From NCBI RefSeq assembly GCF_018070345.1, contig NZ_JAGPXX010000041.1, positions 1 through 52,944 on the forward strand: a DNA stretch of 52,944 bases, written 5' to 3'. The DNA is from Streptomyces sp. F63 (GTDB lineage Bacteria > Actinomycetota > Actinomycetes > Streptomycetales > Streptomycetaceae). A program made the position numbers and the translations under genes. A model generated the notes under the pieces. The model ran no database searches. It was not told where the DNA came from and saw only the letters and a program-made list of their open reading frames with translations. Below, one piece after another: positions 1 through 9,791 of this stretch (position 1 is the first letter of the stretch; every line of letters begins with the position of its first letter).

Positions 1-729
1 GGTCTCGGCGGTGCGACGGCGGTGCGGTTCGGTACGGCGCCGGCGGCTTCGTTCACCGTGGTGTCGGCGACGCGGATCGACGCCGTGGCTCCTGCCGGGA
101 GCCCCGGTCCGGTGGCCGTCACGGTCACCACGCCCGGCGGCACGTCCGTTCCCCAGGCGCCTCAGTCGTATTTCTACTACCTCGCCCAGCCCGTGATCTT
201 CACCTATGTCACGGCGTCCCTTCCGTCCGTGACGAGTGTGGTCCCCGACCGGGGGCCGGCGGCGGGCGGTACTCCGGTCACCTTGACCGGCAGTGGTTTC
301 GGCGGTGCGACGGCGGTGCGGTTCGGTACGGCGCCGGCGGCCTCGTTCACCGTGGTGTCGGCGACGCGGATCGACGCCGTGGCTCCTGCCGGGAGCCCCG
401 GTCCGGTGGCCGTCACGGTCATCACGCCCGGCGGCACCAGCAACTCTCTGACGTACACCTGGGTCTCCGTCCCCGTCCTCAGCGACGCGGTCCCCGATGC
501 CGGACCCACCTCGGGAGGCACCACTGTCACGCTGGCCGGCAGTGGGCTCACGCTGACCGGGGCCGTCGCCTTCGGCGGCGACTCCGCCTCCTTCACGGTG
601 ATCTCCGACACCCTGGCCACCGCGGTCTCCCCGCCCGGAGCGGCCGGTACCGTCGCGGTGACCGTGACCACTCCGGGGGGCACCAGCAACGGTCTGCCCT
701 ACACCTATGTCCCGCCACCGGACATCTGA
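1..729 (+). CDS. IPT/TIG-repeat protein, C-terminal part (5' truncated by window)
   Basis: The frame is open from base 1 to the stop at 727-729, so the gene begins upstream of the window. About two and a half tandem immunoglobulin-like IPT/TIG units are visible, each built on a pattern like VPDxGPxxGGTxVTLxGSG and ending in VTVTTPGGTSN. This fold is typical of actinobacterial surface or secreted proteins and mediates binding or spacing; no catalytic domain is visible here. The unit at roughly 6-142 is nearly identical in DNA to that at 300-436, showing a recent internal duplication. It converges on coaA, with a hairpin between them. The family is clear; substrate and location are inferred. 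Confidence 0.85.
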   Translation, partial: GLGGATAVRFGTAPAASFTVVSATRIDAVAPAGSPGPVAVTVTTPGGTSVPQAPQSYFYYLAQPVIFTYVTASLPSVTSVVPDRGPAAGGTPVTLTGSGFGGATAVRFGTAPAASFTVVSATRIDAVAPAGSPGPVAVTVITPGGTSNSLTYTWVSVPVLSDAVPDAGPTSGGTTVTLAGSGLTLTGAVAFGGDSASFTVISDTLATAVSPPGAAGTVAVTVTTPGGTSNGLPYTYVPPPDI

Positions 730-786
730 CGAGCCGCCCGTACACCGTGGGTGAACGGTCCGGCAGGTGGCCCGGACGGGCCGGCT

Positions 787-803
787 CCGGCGGGTCCCGC
801 CGG
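787..803. terminator. GC hairpin between convergent genes
   Basis: An 8-bp perfect inverted repeat (CCGGCGGG / CCCGCCGG) with a 1-nt centre lies between the TIG-protein stop and the coaA stop. There is no T tract, so a bidirectional terminator is inferred from the convergent position only. Confidence 0.4.
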
Positions 804-807
804 CTGG

Positions 808-1803
808 TCACAGCTTGCGCAGGCTCAGCCGCCGCACCTTGTGGTCGGAGCCCTTGCGGAGCACGAGGTCGGCGCGGCCCCGGGTCGGGATGATGTTCTG
901 CTCCAGATTGGGCCGGTTGATCGTGCTCCACATCCGGCGGGCGTAGTCCAGGGCCTCCTCCTCGGAGACCCGGGTGTACGTGCGGAAGTACGAGAACGGG
1001 TTCTGGAAGGCGGTCTCGCGCAGCTTGCGGAACCTGCCGAGGTACCACTGCTCGATGTCCTCGGTCCGCGCGTCCACGTAGACGCTGAAGTCGAAGTAGT
1101 CGGCGAGGCCCACCCGGGTGCGCCCGTCGTGGCCCGGCAGCGCGGGCTGCAGGACGTTGAGCCCTTCGACGATGAGGATGTCGGGGCGGCGGACGGTCAG
1201 CCGCTCGCCCGGCACGATGTCGTAGACGAGGTGGGAGTAGACGGGGGCGGTGACCACGTCCCGCCCGGCCTTCACCTCGGCGACGAACCGGGTCAGGGCC
1301 CGCCGGTCGTACGACTCGGGGAAGCCCTTGCGGGACATCAGGCCGCGCCGGTGCAGCTCGGCGTTGGGCAGCAGAAAGCCGTCGGTGGTGACGAGTTCGA
1401 CCCGCGGATGCTCCGGCCAGCGGGCCAGCAGGGCCCGGAGCAGCCGGGCCACGGTGGACTTGCCGACGGCGACGCTGCCCGCGACGCCGATGACGAACGG
1501 GGTGCCGGGCTGGACGCCGTGCCCGCTCGCCGTGTCGCCGAGGAAGGTGTTCAGCGCGCCGCGCAGATTGCCGGCCGCGGCCACGTAGAGGTTGAGCAGC
1601 CGGGAGAGCGGCAGATAGACCTCGCGCACCTCGTCGAGGTCGATGACGTCGCCGAGACCGCGCAGCCGTTCGACCTCCTCGGCGGTCAGCGGCAGGGGGG
1701 TCCGCTCGCGCAGCGCACTCCACTCCGCCCGGGTCAGGTCCATGTAGGGGGTGACGTCGGAACGGCGTCGCTGCTGCGGCTGGGTGAGGGACACGAGCCC
1801 CAT
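808..1803 (-). CDS. coaA: Type I pantothenate kinase
   Basis: 331 residues, the usual length for the prokaryotic type I (CoaA) family. It phosphorylates pantothenate with ATP, the first and controlling step of coenzyme A synthesis in the cytoplasm. The Walker A motif GVAGSVAVGKST lies near residues 106-117, followed by TTDGFLLPN, EGLNVLQP and the C-terminal VLRKGSDHKVRRLSLRKL typical of the family. The start is an ATG directly after a 5'-CAATG context; an ATG a few dozen residues in is less likely because the N-terminal segment before YMDLTRAEW is conserved in actinobacterial CoaA. It is divergent from the small gene at 2030. Confidence 0.95.
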   Translation of the reverse strand: MGLVSLTQPQQRRRSDVTPYMDLTRAEWSALRERTPLPLTAEEVERLRGLGDVIDLDEVREVYLPLSRLLNLYVAAAGNLRGALNTFLGDTASGHGVQPGTPFVIGVAGSVAVGKSTVARLLRALLARWPEHPRVELVTTDGFLLPNAELHRRGLMSRKGFPESYDRRALTRFVAEVKAGRDVVTAPVYSHLVYDIVPGERLTVRRPDILIVEGLNVLQPALPGHDGRTRVGLADYFDFSVYVDARTEDIEQWYLGRFRKLRETAFQNPFSYFRTYTRVSEEEALDYARRMWSTINRPNLEQNIIPTRGRADLVLRKGSDHKVRRLSLRKL

Positions 1804-1904
1804 TGTGCGGGTGCGCCCGGTGCGGGGCCGGGCGCGGGGGTGGGGGAGCGCTCCCGGCCGCGCCCCCGCACGGTGTGCAGGCGTTCTCCCCGGGGCCTAC
1901 ACAG

Positions 1905-1929
1905 AACGTTCGCCACGGCATAACGTTCG
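1905..1929. promoter_or_regulatory. Paired AACGTTCG sites in divergent intergenic region
   Basis: Two copies of AACGTTCG (1905-1912 and 1922-1929) sit 17 bp apart, the first extended to the palindrome GAACGTTC. They lie between coaA (minus) and the small plus-strand gene at 2030. The spacing suggests an operator pair or promoter elements; the binding factor is unknown. Confidence 0.3.
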
Positions 1930-2029
1930 GGCAACGGAACACCGGCGGGAGTGCTCTTCCGGGCAGCGGGGCACCCGTGTGCCCCGCGGGGCCGCCCGGC
2001 CGGCCGCACCCGCGACCAGGGGGGAACCC

Positions 2030-2317
2030 ATGTCCGTATCCGTACACGGCCCGGTCCGGATCTTCGGTCACACCTTCGGCGGACGGCGGGAGGGCGGAGT
2101 CCCGCGGCCCCGGCGCCCGGACGCCCGCGCGGAGCGGCGGGCGGCGGCGGCGCGGATCGCCGGCGAGCTGGCCGACGAGCTGCCCGACGAGGACCTGATG
2201 GAGGACCTCGACGACTCCATAGACCTCTACCGCGCGGGCACCAAGCCCAGTTGCGAGGAGTCCGAGTACCTGTGGCTGCTGCGCGACGCCCGGGACCGGA
2301 TGGAGCGGGGCGGCTGA
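2030..2317 (+). CDS. Small conserved hypothetical protein (95 aa)
   Basis: Starts at the ATG preceded by a very strong ribosome site (AGGGGGGAA, 2018-2026). An upstream open stretch in the same frame has no ribosome site and was not used. The protein has a basic N-terminal third (residues 20-42, many Arg) and an acidic helical C-terminal half with ELADELPDEDLMEDLDDSIDLYRAG and the ending YLWLLRDARDRMERGG. It has no membrane segment and no signal peptide. I do not recognise a named domain. The short acidic helical form would suit a partner or regulatory protein, but that is inference. It lies just upstream of glmS, without overlap. Confidence 0.75.
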   Translation: MSVSVHGPVRIFGHTFGGRREGGVPRPRRPDARAERRAAAARIAGELADELPDEDLMEDLDDSIDLYRAGTKPSCEESEYLWLLRDARDRMERGG

Positions 2318-2430
2318 CCGCGCGCCGCCGCCCCGGCTGCCCGCCGCCCCGGCTGCCCGTCGGCGCGCCACCGGTGCCCGTCGCCGGTGCCGCCGGGCCC
2401 CCGAGGCGGCCGGCCGCCCGTGCGGGGCCG

Positions 2431-2436
2431 TAGGCT
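2431..2436 (+). promoter_or_regulatory. TAGGCT -10 box of a leaderless glmS transcript
   Basis: TAGGCT ends 6 nt before the glmS ATG and there is no Shine-Dalgarno sequence. This spacing puts transcription start at the A of the start codon. The same arrangement precedes alr and tsaB. Confidence 0.6.
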
Positions 2437-2442
2437 GCGGGC

Positions 2443-4286
<1,844 letters not shown>

Positions 4287-4290
<4 letters not shown>

Positions 4291-4655
4291 TCCTCGGCGT
4301 CGGTATCGACGTCGCCGAGATCGACCGCTTCGCCGAGGCGCTGGAGCGGACGCCCGCGCTGGCCGACCGGCTCTTCGTCGGCCACGAGCTGACGCTGCCG
4401 AGCGGCGAGCGGCGCGGTGTCGCCTCGCTCGCCGCCCGCTTCGCCGCCAAGGAGGCCCTGGCCAAGGCGCTGGGCGCGCCGCGCGGGCTCTCCTGGACGG
4501 ATGCCGAGGTCGTCACCGAGTCGAACGGACGGCCGACGCTGCGGGTGAAGGGCACGGTGGCGGCCTGCGCGGCCCGGCTCGGGGTGACCGGCTGGCATGT
4601 CTCGCTCAGCCATGACGCGGGGGTCGCCTCGGCGGTGGTCATCGCGGAGGGCTGA
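4287..4655 (+). CDS. acpS: Holo-[acyl-carrier-protein] synthase
   Basis: 122 residues, the expected size of the trimeric AcpS family. It transfers 4'-phosphopantetheine from CoA to the Ser of acyl carrier protein, activating fatty-acid synthase. The two family motifs are visible: GVGIDVAEIDRF near the N-terminus (Mg-binding Asp8) and RFAAKEALAKALG near residues 50-62 (Mg-binding Glu). The GTG start overlaps the glmS stop as GTGA, indicating translational coupling. The CoA-making coaA gene sits 2.5 kb upstream, so precursor and user are close together. Confidence 0.95.
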
Positions 4656-4663
4656 GCCGCCGC

Positions 4664-4723
4664 CCGGGGGCGCGGGCCCCGGGGGCGCGAGCTCCGGGGG
4701 CGCGAGCCCCGGCGGCGCGGGCC
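4664..4723. repeat. Four tandem 15-bp GC-rich repeats
   Basis: Four copies of a 15-bp unit (consensus CCGGGGGCGCGAGCC) lie immediately after the acpS stop: 4664-4678, 4679-4693, 4694-4708 and 4709-4723. The following 200 bases up to the next gene hold no convincing gene. Confidence 0.8.
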
Positions 4724-4930
4724 GGACGGCCTCTGCCGCGGCGGCACCCGCCCGCGGCCCCGCCGCGGCGGCGGGGGGAACGGCAGGGCTGCGCCCCCCG
4801 TTCGGCGGGCTTCCGCTGGTCGGCGCGGGGTCCTCTTGCGAGGCTCGGTCCGGTGGGCCCGCGTGACCGGTTCGTCCGGGCCCGCCGTCCGGACCCACCC
4901 GACCCCACCCGACTCCCCGGAGGGACCCCG

Positions 4931-5215
4931 ATGGACATGCCGATCGTCAACGACTGCGCGGCCACCAGCTGTGCGTACAACCGGGAGAGCGCCTGCCACG
5001 CGCTGGCCATCACCGTGGGCGACCCCGGCCACGCGCACTGCGACACGTTCGTCGACTCGGGCGCGCGGGGCGGCGACATGGCGGCCACCGGCCGGGTCGG
5101 CGCCTGCAAGATGTCCGACTGCCGGCACAACGACCAGCTGGAGTGCCGGGCGCCCGGCATCACCGTCGGCTTCCAGCAGCACGCGGCCGACTGCCTGACC
5201 TACGCGCCCGCGTAG
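4931..5215 (+). CDS. DUF1540-domain small Cys-rich protein (two modules)
   Basis: 94 residues, starting at the ATG after GGAGGGACC. It contains eight cysteines arranged as two copies of the DUF1540 pattern: C-x4-CAYNRESAC followed by AITVG and HCDTF, then C-x3-CRHNDQLEC followed by GITVG and DCLTY. Cys spacing of this kind is expected to bind metal, but the family function is unknown. No signal peptide or membrane segment is seen, so it should be cytoplasmic. It lies between acpS and nnr in the same direction with its own ribosome site. Family assignment is confident; function is not known. Confidence 0.85.
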   Translation: MDMPIVNDCAATSCAYNRESACHALAITVGDPGHAHCDTFVDSGARGGDMAATGRVGACKMSDCRHNDQLECRAPGITVGFQQHAADCLTYAPA

Positions 5216-5304
5216 GCCGGACGGTCCCGGGACGGACGGCTGTGGTGCGCGGCCGGCCGCATCGCACGGCCCCGAACCGGCCGGCGGACCTGGACACTGG
5301 GGGC

Positions 5305-6861
5305 ATGAGAACTGCGTACAGCGTGGAGACCGTACGGGCAGCCGAGCACGCGCTGATGGCGCGTCTTCCGGACGGGGCGCTCATGCAGCGCGCGGCCGCC
5401 GGGCTCGCGGCCGCGAGCGCCGGACTGCTGGGCACCGGACGGGTGTACGGAGCGCGGATCGCGCTGCTGGTGGGGAGCGGCGACAACGGCGGGGACGCCC
5501 TCTACGCCGGGGCCCGGCTGGCCCGGCGCGGAGCCGGGGTCACCGCCGTTCTGCTCTCCCCGGACCGCACCCATGGCGGCGGCCTCGCCGCCCTGCGCGC
5601 CGCGGGCGGCCGGGCGCTGCCGGCAACCGGGGAACCCGGGCCCGGGGAACCCGGCTCCGGAACGTCCGCGGTGAGCGGAGCCGCGCGGGCCGCCGTGCGC
5701 CGGGCCGATCTCGTCCTCGACGGGATCGTCGGCATCGGCGGGCACGGCGGTCTCCGCCCCGCCGCGGCCGAACTGGTGCTCGCCGCCCGGGAGTCCGGGG
5801 CGGTGATCGTGGCGGTGGACCTCCCCAGCGGGATGGAGGCCGACACCGGCGAGATCACGGGAACGGCCGTGCGGGCCGACGCGACGGTCACCTTCGGCAC
5901 CCACAAGCCGGGCCTGCTGATCGACCCCGGGGCGGAGCACGCGGGGGCCCTGCGCCTCGTCGGCATCGGCCTGGAGCCGTACCTGCCGGACACACCCGAA
6001 CTGGAGGCCCTGCAGCACGCGGACGTGGCCGCGCTGCTGCCCGTACCGACGGGCGAGAGCGACAAGTACCGGCGCGGCGTCGTCGGCGTGGTGGCGGGCT
6101 CGGCACGCTACCCGGGCGCCGCGGTGCTCGCCGTGGCGGGCGCCCTGCGCGGCGGGGCGGGGGCCGTGCGGTACGTCGGCCCGGCCGCGGACGCGGTGAT
6201 CGCCCGCTTCCCCGAGACGCTCGTGCACGCGGGACCGCCCGCGAAGGCGGGCCGGGTCCAGGCGTGGGCCGTCGGCCCGGGCCTGGGGGACGGCCAGGAG
6301 GCGCGCCGGGCGGTGAAGGACGTCCTCGCCTCGGACGTGCCGGTGCTGGTGGACGCGGACGGGCTGCGCCTGCTCGACCGCAGGCTGTTGCGGCGCAGGA
6401 CCGCGCCGACCCTGCTGACCCCGCACGCGGGCGAGGCGGCCGCGCTGCTGGGCACGGCCCGCGAGGAGGTGGAGGCGGCGCGGCTGCCCTCGGTGCGGAG
6501 GCTGGCGGCCGAGTTCGGCGCCACCGTGCTGCTCAAGGGTTCGACGACGCTGGTGGCCGCGGCCGAGGGGCCGGCCCGGGTCAACCCGACGGGCACCGGA
6601 TGGCTGGCCACGGCGGGCACCGGCGACGTGCTGTCCGGCCTGACGGGCTCGCTGCTGGCGGCGGGTCTGGAGCCCCGTGACGCGGCGTCGGCGGGCGCGT
6701 ATCTGCACGGTCTGGCGGGACGCCTGGCGGCGGGGCGGACGGGGGCCCCCGTGGGGGCGTCCGATGTGGCGGCGGCCCTGATGGCGGCGTGGCGTGACGT
6801 CGCCTCGGCCCCGGCTTCCGGCTCGGCCCCGGCTTCCGCCTCGGCCCCGGCTTCCGGCTGA
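5305..6861 (+). CDS. nnr: Bifunctional NAD(P)H-hydrate epimerase / ADP-dependent dehydratase
   Basis: 518 residues; repairs the damaged cofactors NADHX and NADPHX. The N-terminal YjeF_N epimerase domain (about 1-215) starts MRTAYSVETVRAAEHALM and carries GSGDNGGDALYAGR-like sequence and AVDLPSGMEADTG. The C-terminal ribokinase-like dehydratase domain (about 225-505) has LLTPHAGEAAALLG and GTGWLATAGTGDVLSG, which forms the ADP-binding and catalytic segment. The ATG is chosen because the family starts with this MRTAYS-type helix; a GACACT -10-like box lies 6 nt upstream, so it may be leaderless. The C-terminus ends in a repetitive Ala-Pro-Ala-Ser tail (about residues 498-518) from an 18-bp DNA repeat. 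Confidence 0.95.
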   Translation: MRTAYSVETVRAAEHALMARLPDGALMQRAAAGLAAASAGLLGTGRVYGARIALLVGSGDNGGDALYAGARLARRGAGVTAVLLSPDRTHGGGLAALRAAGGRALPATGEPGPGEPGSGTSAVSGAARAAVRRADLVLDGIVGIGGHGGLRPAAAELVLAARESGAVIVAVDLPSGMEADTGEITGTAVRADATVTFGTHKPGLLIDPGAEHAGALRLVGIGLEPYLPDTPELEALQHADVAALLPVPTGESDKYRRGVVGVVAGSARYPGAAVLAVAGALRGGAGAVRYVGPAADAVIARFPETLVHAGPPAKAGRVQAWAVGPGLGDGQEARRAVKDVLASDVPVLVDADGLRLLDRRLLRRRTAPTLLTPHAGEAAALLGTAREEVEAARLPSVRRLAAEFGATVLLKGSTTLVAAAEGPARVNPTGTGWLATAGTGDVLSGLTGSLLAAGLEPRDAASAGAYLHGLAGRLAAGRTGAPVGASDVAAALMAAWRDVASAPASGSAPASASAPASG

Positions 6862-6890
6862 CGCGGCCGGGAGCGACTGCCTGCCCGGTG

Positions 6891-6934
6891 CCCGGTCCGG
6901 GTGAAAGCCCTGGGACAACCGGGTGGGAGACCGG
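6891..6934 (+). ncRNA. Possible structured 5' leader upstream of L,D-transpeptidase
   Basis: CCCGGT (6891-6896) pairs perfectly with ACCGGG (6918-6923) and encloses a GGG-TGAAAG-CCC hairpin. It is followed by a second hairpin around GGTGGGAGACC. Several purine-rich single-stranded stretches (TGAAAG, GGGAGA, GTGTGAGG) resemble the loops of cis-regulatory RNAs. I could not match it to a riboswitch class by eye; it may be chance structure in GC-rich DNA. Confidence 0.25.
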
Positions 6935-6981
6935 GGGGCGGCGGTGTGAGGCCGGGGCGCCGGCGGGATGGTCCCTCCGTT

Positions 6982-7001
6982 CCGATCATCTGATGTATCG
7001 G
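6982..7001. promoter_or_regulatory. 20-bp imperfect palindrome, operator candidate
   Basis: CCGATCATC and GATGTATCGG form 9-bp complementary arms with one bulged T, about 60 bp before the L,D-transpeptidase start. It is also the most AT-rich point of this intergenic stretch, as expected for a promoter or operator. No regulator is identified. Confidence 0.4.
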
Positions 7002-7060
7002 CCGCGCGCCGGTGATCCGCCGGGCCGTGGCGGCCGCCTGGAGAGGTACGGGGAGCCGGT

Positions 7061-7909
7061 ATGGGGCCTGCGGCGAGAAGATACGCGCGCTGGGCGGCCG
7101 CGGCCGCGGTGCTGCTGCCGGTGGCGGGCGGCGTCGTCGCGGTGGCGGTGCAGGGGCGGCCGTCACCCGACGACGACGGCGGCCCCCGGCACGGACAGCA
7201 GCACGCGCGCGCCGACGACAGCGTGCCCCGGAGCCCCGGGAGCCCCTCGTCCGCACCGGCGGTCCCGGACCGCTCCGCCGGTCCGTCCGGGACCGTCCCG
7301 CCCGGTCCCGGCTCGGGCCCCTGCACCGCTCCCGCCGGCCCGTACCAGCGCCTGGTGGAGCAGTTCCTGGACCTGCGCGTGGACGGCCGGCAGTCGGAGG
7401 CGGACTGCCGGGCCATCCGCGCCTGGCAGCGCCGCGAGAAGCTGACACCGGCCATCCCCGGCTACGCGGACGTGAAGACCCGGAGCCACATCCGCGTCGT
7501 CGAGGCACGCCGCGACCCGAATGCCGCGGGCCGGTGTCCCGAGACCCGGGACCGTATCGCCTGCGTCGATCTGCCGCGCCAGCTGATGTGGGTGCAGCGG
7601 GGACCGAAGGTCCTGCTGGGGCCGGTGCCGATCCGCAGCGGCAAGGACGGCCGGCCGACCCGTACCGGCTGGAACCGGATCTCCTGGCGGAACGAGAAGC
7701 ATGTGTCGACGATCTACAAGACGCCGATGCCGTACGCCCAGTTCTTCAACGGCGGGCAGGCGTTCCACGGGGTGCGCGACGACATCTACGACCCGGACGG
7801 CGGCTCGCACGGCTGTGTGAACCTCACCCGGTCCGACGCGGAACGGCTCTGGAAGACACTGCGGGTCGGGGACCGGGTCTTCATCTGGGGCCGCCGCGCC
7901 GGGACCTGA
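7061..7909 (+). CDS. L,D-transpeptidase (YkuD family), membrane-anchored or exported
   Basis: 282 residues. Residues 10-31 form an N-terminal hydrophobic signal or anchor (WAAAAAVLLPVAGGVVAVAV), followed by a Ser/Pro-rich linker to about residue 85. A peptidoglycan-binding-like helical region (QFLDLRVDGRQSEADCRAIRAWQ) comes next, then the YkuD catalytic domain with HGVRDD and the active-site motif SHGCVNL (catalytic Cys252). Such enzymes make 3-3 peptide cross-links in the cell wall or attach proteins to it. The start ATG follows GGGGAGCCGGT. It is a monocistronic gene with a 200-base leader. Neighbouring alr and glmS also serve wall synthesis. Confidence 0.9.
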   Translation: MGPAARRYARWAAAAAVLLPVAGGVVAVAVQGRPSPDDDGGPRHGQQHARADDSVPRSPGSPSSAPAVPDRSAGPSGTVPPGPGSGPCTAPAGPYQRLVEQFLDLRVDGRQSEADCRAIRAWQRREKLTPAIPGYADVKTRSHIRVVEARRDPNAAGRCPETRDRIACVDLPRQLMWVQRGPKVLLGPVPIRSGKDGRPTRTGWNRISWRNEKHVSTIYKTPMPYAQFFNGGQAFHGVRDDIYDPDGGSHGCVNLTRSDAERLWKTLRVGDRVFIWGRRAGT

Positions 7910-8151
7910 GCCCGGCGGCCCCCGGAGCCCGCGGCCCGGGCCCGCACCAGCCGCTCCCTCGGCGGGTACGTCCCGCCCGGCCGGACAGGCCCGGCGGCAT
8001 CCGCTCGGTCAGCGCCATCTGAGCCGTTTCCCCGGCAAGCCGGTTCGTGCCTCGCAGGCTCGCGGACGGATGCGAAGAGGCTGCCGGTCCGCTGCGCGGC
8101 CCGGGGCCGGACGATGCGGTTCCTCCCGGGCACGAACGCCCGGGGTTCGAA

Positions 8152-8157
8152 TAGGCT
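8152..8157 (+). promoter_or_regulatory. TAGGCT -10 box of a leaderless alr transcript
   Basis: TAGGCT ends 7 nt before the alr ATG at 8165 with no ribosome site between. This supports a leaderless mRNA and fixes the start codon. Confidence 0.55.
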
Positions 8158-8164
8158 GAACCCG

Positions 8165-9307
8165 ATGAACGAAGAGATGCGGGCCCGCGCCGAGATCGAT
8201 CTCGGCGCCCTCCGGGCCAACGTCCGGGCGTTGCGGGCCCGCGCACCCCACTCCGAACTGATGGCCGTCGTCAAGTCCGACGCGTACGGCCACGGCGCGC
8301 TGCCCTGTGCCCGCGCCGCACGGCAGGCCGGCGCGAGCTGGCTGGCCACCGCCACGCCGCAGGAGGCGCTGGCGCTGCGCGCGGCGGGCGACACAGGCCG
8401 TCTGCTGTGCTGGCTGTGGACCCCCGGCGGGCCCTGGCGCCAGGCGATCGAGGCGGATGTCGACGTCTCGGCAAGCGACCTGTGGGCGCTCCACGAGGCC
8501 GCGGACGCCGCCCGTGCCTGCGGCCGCACCGCCCGGGTTCATCTCAAGGCGGACACCGGCCTGGGGCGGGGCGGCTGCCAGCCGCACGACTGGGACGCGC
8601 TCACCGCCGCCGCGCGGGCCGCCGAAGCCGAGGGCGTGCTGAAGGTGACCGGCGTCTGGTCGCACTTCGCCTGCGCCGACGAGCCGGGACACCCGTCGAT
8701 CGCCGCGCAGCTGGAGTCCTTCCGGGCGGCGCTGGCCGCCGCGGAGCGCGCCGGGCTGCGGCCGGAGGTGCGCCATATGGCCAACTCCCCGGCGACGCTG
8801 ACGCTCCCCGAGGCGCACTTCGACCTGGTGCGGCCGGGAATCTCCGTCTACGGGATCTCGCCGAGCCCGGAGGTCGGCCAGCCGGGGGACTTCGGGCTCC
8901 GCCCGGCCATGACGCTCTCCGCGCGGCTGGCGAACGTCAAGCGGGTCCCGGGCGGGCACGGCGTGAGCTACGGGCACCACTACGTGACCGCCGGTGAGAC
9001 GACCCTGGCCCTGGTGCCCGTCGGCTACGCGGACGGCGTTCCGCGGCACGCGTCGGGCACCGGCCCGGTCCTGGTCGGCGGCAAGTGGCGGACCGTCGCG
9101 GGGCGGGTCGCGATGGACCAGTTCGTGGTCGACCTGGGCGGCGACACCGCCGAGGCGGGCGACGAGGCCGTGCTGTTCGGCCCGGGCGACGCGGGGGAGC
9201 CGACGGCCCAGGACTGGGCGCAGGCGGCCGGGACGATCGCGTACGAGATCGTCACCAGGATCGGCGCGAGGGTCCCCCGGGTGTATGTGAACGCCGACGG
9301 CGGATAG
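8165..9307 (+). CDS. alr: Alanine racemase
   Basis: 380 residues, standard for Alr. It interconverts L- and D-alanine with pyridoxal phosphate and supplies D-Ala for peptidoglycan. The PLP lysine is in VVKSDAYGHG (Lys37); the second catalytic Tyr is in the HGVSYGHHYVT segment; the substrate-site VAMDQFVVD motif is near residue 315. The ATG at 8165 is chosen because a TAGGCT -10 box lies 7 nt upstream; another ATG four codons later is possible. It precedes the hydrolase and tsaE in the same order as in other actinobacteria (alr-hydrolase-tsaE). Confidence 0.96.
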   Translation: MNEEMRARAEIDLGALRANVRALRARAPHSELMAVVKSDAYGHGALPCARAARQAGASWLATATPQEALALRAAGDTGRLLCWLWTPGGPWRQAIEADVDVSASDLWALHEAADAARACGRTARVHLKADTGLGRGGCQPHDWDALTAAARAAEAEGVLKVTGVWSHFACADEPGHPSIAAQLESFRAALAAAERAGLRPEVRHMANSPATLTLPEAHFDLVRPGISVYGISPSPEVGQPGDFGLRPAMTLSARLANVKRVPGGHGVSYGHHYVTAGETTLALVPVGYADGVPRHASGTGPVLVGGKWRTVAGRVAMDQFVVDLGGDTAEAGDEAVLFGPGDAGEPTAQDWAQAAGTIAYEIVTRIGARVPRVYVNADGG

Positions 9308-9791
9308 CCCTCCGGACGCCGTTGCCGGCCCGGAAGGGGGCGCCGGCCGGACCGGGAACCGGGAAGGGGCCCGGCGGTGTTGTTCCGTACGGGACCCGGG
9401 AGCGCCGGGGCCCGCGGAACCGGGACCCCGGGAACCCAGGAGACCTGGGGACTCGCGGGACAGGCGGAGGCGCCCCCGCCGGTGGCCGGGCCCGTGACGT
9501 CGCTGCCGGCACCGGTGCACCGGCCGCGTCGTCCCGTACGGCGGGCCGCGGCCGCGGAACCGTCCGGGGCCGGGACCCGGGGCCGGGCGGAGGCGGGGGC
9601 CGGGGCCGGGCGGAGGCGGGGGCCGGGGGGGAGGCAGGGGCCGGAGCGGCGCCGGACATCGGACCGGCCCGTATCGGGGGCATACGGCCGCTGTGACGGC
9701 CGAACCGGTGAAGAGGTGGACGGCGGAGGACGGTTGGCGAGGAGCCGGCCGGCCGCCGGGCGAGGGACGGACGACGAGGAGCGGCACGACG
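9308..9791. other. G-rich low-complexity intergenic region
   Basis: About 480 bases rich in CCGGGACC and CGGAGGCGGGGGCCGGGG-like runs, with imperfect direct repeats around 9590-9640. Open frames here are by-products of GC content; none has a ribosome site or protein-like composition. A GTG at 9693 could extend the downstream hydrolase by 33 residues. Confidence 0.5.

Noticed and set aside
593..2371. Long open frame antisense to coaA and beyond
   Set aside because: Arg/Pro/Gly-rich translation with no domain; it is the out-of-frame shadow of coaA, which is certain.
6891..6960. Cobalamin or c-di-AMP riboswitch
   Set aside because: GGTGAAAG and GGGAGACC look similar to parts of known boxes, but the order and the other conserved blocks are missing.
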